A stretch of DNA of 64,000 bases, from NCBI GenBank assembly GCA_965221415.1, contig OZ244887.1, positions 496,001-560,000 of the forward strand. The letters run 5' to 3'. Within the stretch, counting starts at the first letter, position 1. Each line of letters opens with the position of its first letter. Below the pieces are notes generated by a model. It was not told the DNA's origin and searched no databases. It was given only the letters and a program-made list of their open reading frames with translations. Position numbers and translations under genes: made by a program. This document shows, piece after piece, positions 60,472 to 64,000 of the stretch. Source of the DNA: UBA8337 sp965221415 (lineage in GTDB: Bacteria > Pseudomonadota > Alphaproteobacteria > RS24).

Positions 60472-61199
60472 GTTGGCAGGATAATATTTTACAGCCCGAA
60501 ACGGCGATAGAACAGATGAAGCAAAAGGCGGCATTGCGCGCGCTTGAGGAAGTGGCGGATGGCATGAAGCTTGGCCTTGGGACAGGCTCGACCGCGCGTT
60601 ATTTTGTCGATGCGTTGGGCGCGAAAGTGGCAGAGGGGTTTGATGTTGTGTGCGTGCCAACCTCGACGGAGACAGAGAAACAAGCTGAGGGTTTGAACAT
60701 TAAACTGGCATCGCTCGATGCGTTAAAGCGGCTTGATTTGACCGTCGATGGCGCGGATGAGGTGGACGAAAAATTGCAGCTTATTAAAGGCGGGGGCGGG
60801 GCGTTATTGCGCGAGAAAATTGTTGCGGGCGCGTCGGATAGGATGATTGTCATTGCCGATGGCGGCAAATTGGTGGCGACATTGGGCGCGTTTGATTTGC
60901 CTGTGGAGGTGAATATATTTTCGCATGAGGTAACGGCGGCGGCGATACGCGATGCGTGTGATGCGACAGGCCATGCGGGGTCGCTCGTTTTGCGCATGGG
61001 TGACGACAAAACCCCTTTCATCACCGATGGGGGGCATTACATATATGATTGTGCCTTGGGCGCGATTCACGATGCGGATGCTTTGGCGCAAGGTTTGCTA
61101 AAGGTGGCGGGGGTTGTTGAACATGGGCTATTTTTGGGATATGCCACGGCAGCCATCATTGCGGGGTCAGATGGGTTGCAGGAAATGGGGCAGATATGA
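60468..61199 (+). CDS. rpiA: Ribose-5-phosphate isomerase A
   Basis: Interconverts ribose 5-phosphate and ribulose 5-phosphate in the pentose phosphate pathway. 243 residues, with GLGTGSTARYFVDAL, VPTSTETEKQAEGL, LTVDGADEVDEKLQLIKGGG and ALLREKIVAGASDRM, containing the conserved catalytic Asp and Glu. Start 60468 follows GAGGTCT and overlaps the previous stop. Supplies the substrate of Prs. Its stop overlaps the gor start. Confidence 0.96.
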   Translation: MSWQDNILQPETAIEQMKQKAALRALEEVADGMKLGLGTGSTARYFVDALGAKVAEGFDVVCVPTSTETEKQAEGLNIKLASLDALKRLDLTVDGADEVDEKLQLIKGGGGALLREKIVAGASDRMIVIADGGKLVATLGAFDLPVEVNIFSHEVTAAAIRDACDATGHAGSLVLRMGDDKTPFITDGGHYIYDCALGAIHDADALAQGLLKVAGVVEHGLFLGYATAAIIAGSDGLQEMGQI

Positions 61200-62542
61200 G
61201 TTTTGATTATGATCTTTTTGTCATTGGCGCGGGCAGCGGTGGTGTGCGTGCGGCGCGCATGAGCGCAAACCACGGCGCAAAAGTTGCGGTGGCGGAAGAA
61301 TATCGAGTAGGCGGCACATGCGTTATTCGCGGGTGCGTTCCGAAAAAACTATTTGTTTATGCAAGCCACTATGCCGAAGATTTTGAAGAAGCCGCAGGCT
61401 TTGGTTGGACGGTCGGCGAGACAGGTTTTGACTGGCCGACTTTGATTAAAAATAAAGACGCTGAGATTGACCGCCTGAATGGCATTTATATTCGCAATCT
61501 TGAGGCAAGCGGCGTGGAGATTATTGAAGGTCGCGCGGTTGTGAAAGATGCCAATACGGTCGCGTTAAACGGCAAGCAGATAAGTGCGAAATATATTCTC
61601 ATTGCCGTTGGAGCGATGCCTTTCATGCCGCAGATTGAGGGTGTTGAACACGCTATTTCGTCGAATGAGGCGTTTCATATCGAGACTTTGCCAGATGATA
61701 TTATTGTCGTTGGCGGGGGCTATATCGCGGTTGAGTTTGCGGGCATTTTCAATGGGTTAGGTGTTGATACGACGCTGGTATATCGCGGCGAGCAGATTTT
61801 GCGCGGCTTTGATAATGAGGTGCGGGGGCATCTGGCGGCGGAAATGACCAAGAAGGGCGTGGGCATCAAGACAAATAGCGATATCGCGAGCATCACGCCG
61901 AAAGGCGATGGTTTTGAGGTGCGCTATCAGGATGGCAGCACGCAAGTCACGGGATTGGTGATGTATGCGACGGGGCGTGTGCCGATGACGCAAGGCTTGG
62001 GGTTAGAAGATGCGGGCGTTGTGCTGGGGTCGAAAGGCGAGGTCGTGGTGGATGCGCGGTCGAAAACCAATATTGATAGCATTTACGCGGTCGGCGATGT
62101 CACTGAGAGGGCGCAGCTGACGCCAGTGGCCATTCGTGAGGGCGCAGCTTTCGCGGAGACTGTGTTTAACGATAATCCGCAAGAAGTTGACCATACGCTG
62201 ATACCGACGGCGGTATTTTCGCAGCCGCCGATTGGCACGGTTGGTATGGGCGAAGAAGAAGCGATGCAAGCGGGTCATGATATTGATGTGTATGCGTCGG
62301 CTTTTCGCCCGATGAAGCACACTTTGTCGGGCAGTGATGAAGAAACGCTGATGAAGCTGATTGTCGATAAGGCGAGCGATAAGGTGTTGGGCTTGCATAT
62401 TGTCGGGCCCGATAGCGGCGAGATGATACAGGCTTTTGGTATCGCGATTTCGATGGGCGCGACCAAAGCGCAGTTTGATGCGACGATGGCGGTGCATCCC
62501 ACGGCGGCTGAGGAGATGGTGACGTTTAAACTTCCCCGTTAA
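61196..62542 (+). CDS. gor: Glutathione-disulfide reductase
   Basis: NADPH-dependent flavoprotein disulfide reductase of 448 residues. FAD motif FVIGAGSGGVRAARMSA, redox-active disulfide in GGTCVIRGCVPKK, NADPH motif VVGGGYIAVEFAG, FAD motif YAVGDVTERAQLTPVA and the C-terminal catalytic HPTAAEEMVTF. The RGCVPKKLFVYASHY spelling distinguishes glutathione reductase from dihydrolipoamide dehydrogenase. Coupled to rpiA by ATGA; pentose phosphate flux and NADPH use are thus co-expressed. Stop codon overlaps that of the convergent gene. Confidence 0.95.
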   Translation: MSFDYDLFVIGAGSGGVRAARMSANHGAKVAVAEEYRVGGTCVIRGCVPKKLFVYASHYAEDFEEAAGFGWTVGETGFDWPTLIKNKDAEIDRLNGIYIRNLEASGVEIIEGRAVVKDANTVALNGKQISAKYILIAVGAMPFMPQIEGVEHAISSNEAFHIETLPDDIIVVGGGYIAVEFAGIFNGLGVDTTLVYRGEQILRGFDNEVRGHLAAEMTKKGVGIKTNSDIASITPKGDGFEVRYQDGSTQVTGLVMYATGRVPMTQGLGLEDAGVVLGSKGEVVVDARSKTNIDSIYAVGDVTERAQLTPVAIREGAAFAETVFNDNPQEVDHTLIPTAVFSQPPIGTVGMGEEEAMQAGHDIDVYASAFRPMKHTLSGSDEETLMKLIVDKASDKVLGLHIVGPDSGEMIQAFGIAISMGATKAQFDATMAVHPTAAEEMVTFKLPR

Positions 62543-63879
62543 CGCGTGCCCTCGGCGATTAAAAACGCCAATTCGAGTGCTTGACTGCCGTTGAGGCGTG
62601 GGTCGCAATGGGTATGATAGCGGCTTGATAGGTCTTCTTCCGATATTTTTTGCGCCCCGCCGAGACATTCGGTGACGTTCTGGCCGGTCATTTCAAAATG
62701 AATACCGCCCGCATGCGTGCCTTCTGCTTTATGCACGGCCATGAAGTTTTGCACTTCGGCGAGAATAAAGTCGACGGGGCGGGTTTTGTAGCCGTTTGAC
62801 GCTTTGATGGTATTGCCGTGCATCGGGTCGCATGACCACACGACTTTACGGCCTTCGCTTTGCACTTTGCGAATGAGTTGCGGCAGATGCTTTTCAACAT
62901 TTTCATGGCCGAAGCGAGCGATAAGCGTGATGCGGCCAGCCTCGTTTTCTGGATTTAGCTTATCGAGCAGCATTATCAGCTCGTCGGCTTCTAGCGAGGG
63001 GCCGCATTTCAGGCCAAGCGGATTTTGCACGCCAGAAAGAAACTCGACATGCGCGCCGTCTGGTTGGCGTGTGCGGTCGCCCACCCACAGCATATGGGCG
63101 GAGGTGTCGTAATATGTATCGCTCGTGCTATCGAGGCGGGTCATGGCTTGCTCATAGCCAAGCAGCAAAGCTTCATGGCTGGTGTAAAAATCAACCATCC
63201 CCATTTGCGGTGCCGACAGAGCGTTCACCCCGCAGGCGGCCATGAAAGTCATGGCTTCATCGATTTGGCCAGCGAGTTCTTCATAGCGCGCGCCTTGGGG
63301 GCTATCGGCAACGAAGTCTTGGTTCCAGCGATGCACTTCATTGAGGTCGGCGTAGCCGCCTTTGGCGAAAGCGCGCAGCAGGTTGAGCGTTGAGGCCGCC
63401 TGACGATAGGCCGCGATTTGGCGTTCGGGGTCGGGGACGCGGGCGGCGGCGGTGAAATCCATGCCGTTGATGATGTCGCCGCGATAGCTTGGCAATTCGA
63501 CGCCATCGACGGTTTCTGTGTCGGCGGAGCGTGGTTTGGCGAATTGTCCCGCCATGCGCCCGACTTTGATGACCGGCATTTTACTGCCATAGGTCAGCAC
63601 GACCGACATTTGCAGCAGCACGCGGAAGGTATCGCGGATGTTGTCGGCGTGGTGTTCGGCGAAGCTTTCGGCGCAATCGCCGCCTTGCAATAAGAAGGCG
63701 CGGCCTTCGCAGACTTCGCTGAGATGGGCTTTCAGATTGCGCACTTCGCCCGCAAACACCAAAGGCGGATAGCTTGCGAGGCGCTCTTCTACGCGGGTTA
63801 GCGTGGCGGCGTCATCATAAGCGGGCACTTGCTTGATTGGAAAATCGCGCCAGCTTTGCGGTGTCCAAGTCGAACTCAT
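62539..63879 (-). CDS. 3-deoxy-7-phosphoheptulonate synthase, class II
   Basis: First step of the shikimate pathway, condensing phosphoenolpyruvate and erythrose 4-phosphate. 446 residues of the plant/Mycobacterium-type class II family: FLLQGGDCAESFAEHHADNI near residue 80, KVGRMAGQFAKPRS, LPSYRGDIINGMDF, WVGDRTRQPDGAHVEFLSG, WSCDPMHGNT and GGIHFEMTGQNVTECLGG. A GAGGAAAAAAT site precedes the ATG, next to an inverted repeat. The expected 4-bp stop overlap with gor is present. Confidence 0.96.
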   Translation of the reverse strand: MSSTWTPQSWRDFPIKQVPAYDDAATLTRVEERLASYPPLVFAGEVRNLKAHLSEVCEGRAFLLQGGDCAESFAEHHADNIRDTFRVLLQMSVVLTYGSKMPVIKVGRMAGQFAKPRSADTETVDGVELPSYRGDIINGMDFTAAARVPDPERQIAAYRQAASTLNLLRAFAKGGYADLNEVHRWNQDFVADSPQGARYEELAGQIDEAMTFMAACGVNALSAPQMGMVDFYTSHEALLLGYEQAMTRLDSTSDTYYDTSAHMLWVGDRTRQPDGAHVEFLSGVQNPLGLKCGPSLEADELIMLLDKLNPENEAGRITLIARFGHENVEKHLPQLIRKVQSEGRKVVWSCDPMHGNTIKASNGYKTRPVDFILAEVQNFMAVHKAEGTHAGGIHFEMTGQNVTECLGGAQKISEEDLSSRYHTHCDPRLNGSQALELAFLIAEGTR

Positions 63880-63889
63880 ATTTTTTCCT

Positions 63890-63910
63890 CTATATCTGTG
63901 CCTGATATAG
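63890..63910. promoter_or_regulatory. Inverted repeat beside the DAHP synthase ribosome site
   Basis: CTATATC and GATATAG form a perfect 7-bp inverted repeat with a 7-base spacer, one base into the minus-strand GAGG ribosome site. It may be a small operator or an RNA hairpin that limits ribosome access. Confidence 0.4.
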
Positions 63911-64000
63911 GGATTTTAGGCTCAAAAATAAAGCATTACTTACGCTGTCTGGTGATATTCATTTTTGGGTGGTTTTGCGGCGCGATAGAGATGCTTGTTC
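63911..64000. other. Upstream region of DAHP synthase, window end
   Basis: No gene can be supported in the last 90 bases. It should contain the DAHP synthase promoter; AT-rich runs occur at about 63915-63935, but no clear hexamer pair is seen before the window ends. Confidence 0.3.

Noticed and set aside
1..64000. Mobile elements, prophage, defence islands or biosynthetic clusters
   Set aside because: No transposase, integrase, phage structural gene, restriction enzyme, Cas protein, NRPS or PKS is present. Composition and codon style look even along the window.

Overview
The window is a dense, contiguous piece of an alphaproteobacterial chromosome of moderate GC content. Several things point there: the carAB / YqeY / dnaG / rpoD / panD neighbourhood, the prs-rplY-pth-ychF and lgt-MidA-pgeF strings, an alphaproteobacterial cytochrome bc1 operon (petABC), a 5-aminolevulinate synthase (C4 haem pathway), an ELM1-family protein and a MarR / OmpR / histidine-kinase set that resembles petP-petR. 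A marine lineage such as SAR116/Puniceispirillales is possible, but this is an impression from sequence style, not a demonstrated placement. I see no insertion sequence, prophage, integrase, CRISPR array or plasmid gene. Nearly every base is coding, with frequent ATGA and TAATG start/stop overlaps and convergent gene pairs that share their stop codons.

Layout. 1-2226: end of rodA and an M20 peptidase. 2223-6264 (minus): glutaredoxin, a DUF3108 protein, two tandem paralogous spinster-type MFS transporters and a small membrane protein. 6321-8802 (minus): hemH, hemA and a 75-residue protein. 8872-13985 (minus): a catabolic operon with an acyl-CoA synthetase-like ligase, a D-2-hydroxyacid dehydrogenase and two unequal acyl-CoA dehydrogenases. 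14110-18292 (plus): CaCA antiporter, GNAT, DUF1285, NUDIX, small membrane protein and CCA-adding enzyme. Then hemF (minus) and petABC (plus). 21900-28071 (minus): ychF, pth, rplY, prs, pgeF, a MidA methyltransferase and lgt. 28156-29854 (plus): ubiK-like, YbjN and proC. 29858-32406 (minus): histidine kinase, petR-like and petP-like regulators. 32513-34015 (plus): ilvE and a methyltransferase. 34012-41505: trxB, ELM1, Lrp, greA, carB and carA. 41849-48069 (plus): YqeY, dnaG, rpoD, panD, tRNA-Ile(CAT) and an MHS transporter. 48043-50573 (minus): a COG0523 GTPase and an amidohydrolase. 50661-52763 (plus): a frameshifted MAPEG gene and ettA. 52760-54121 (minus): mlaC and mlaA. 54255-62542 (plus): ArsR-methyltransferase regulator, metF, metH, TerB-DnaJ protein, rpiA and gor. 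62539-63879 (minus): class II DAHP synthase.

How the genes work together. Three themes recur. One is haem and respiration: hemA, hemH, hemF, the bc1 complex, PetP/PetR-like regulators, a MidA/NDUFAF7-like complex I assembly methyltransferase and a UbiK-like factor. The second is methionine/SAM metabolism: an ArsR-type regulator fused to a methyltransferase domain, co-transcribed with metF and metH, with a perfect 20-bp palindrome placed inside its promoter. The third is pyrimidine/arginine precursor supply: carAB, preceded by a translatable 33-codon leader that runs through an intrinsic terminator. That carA leader is the most interesting regulatory structure I found. No gene cluster here looks like an undescribed defence, secretion or biosynthetic system.
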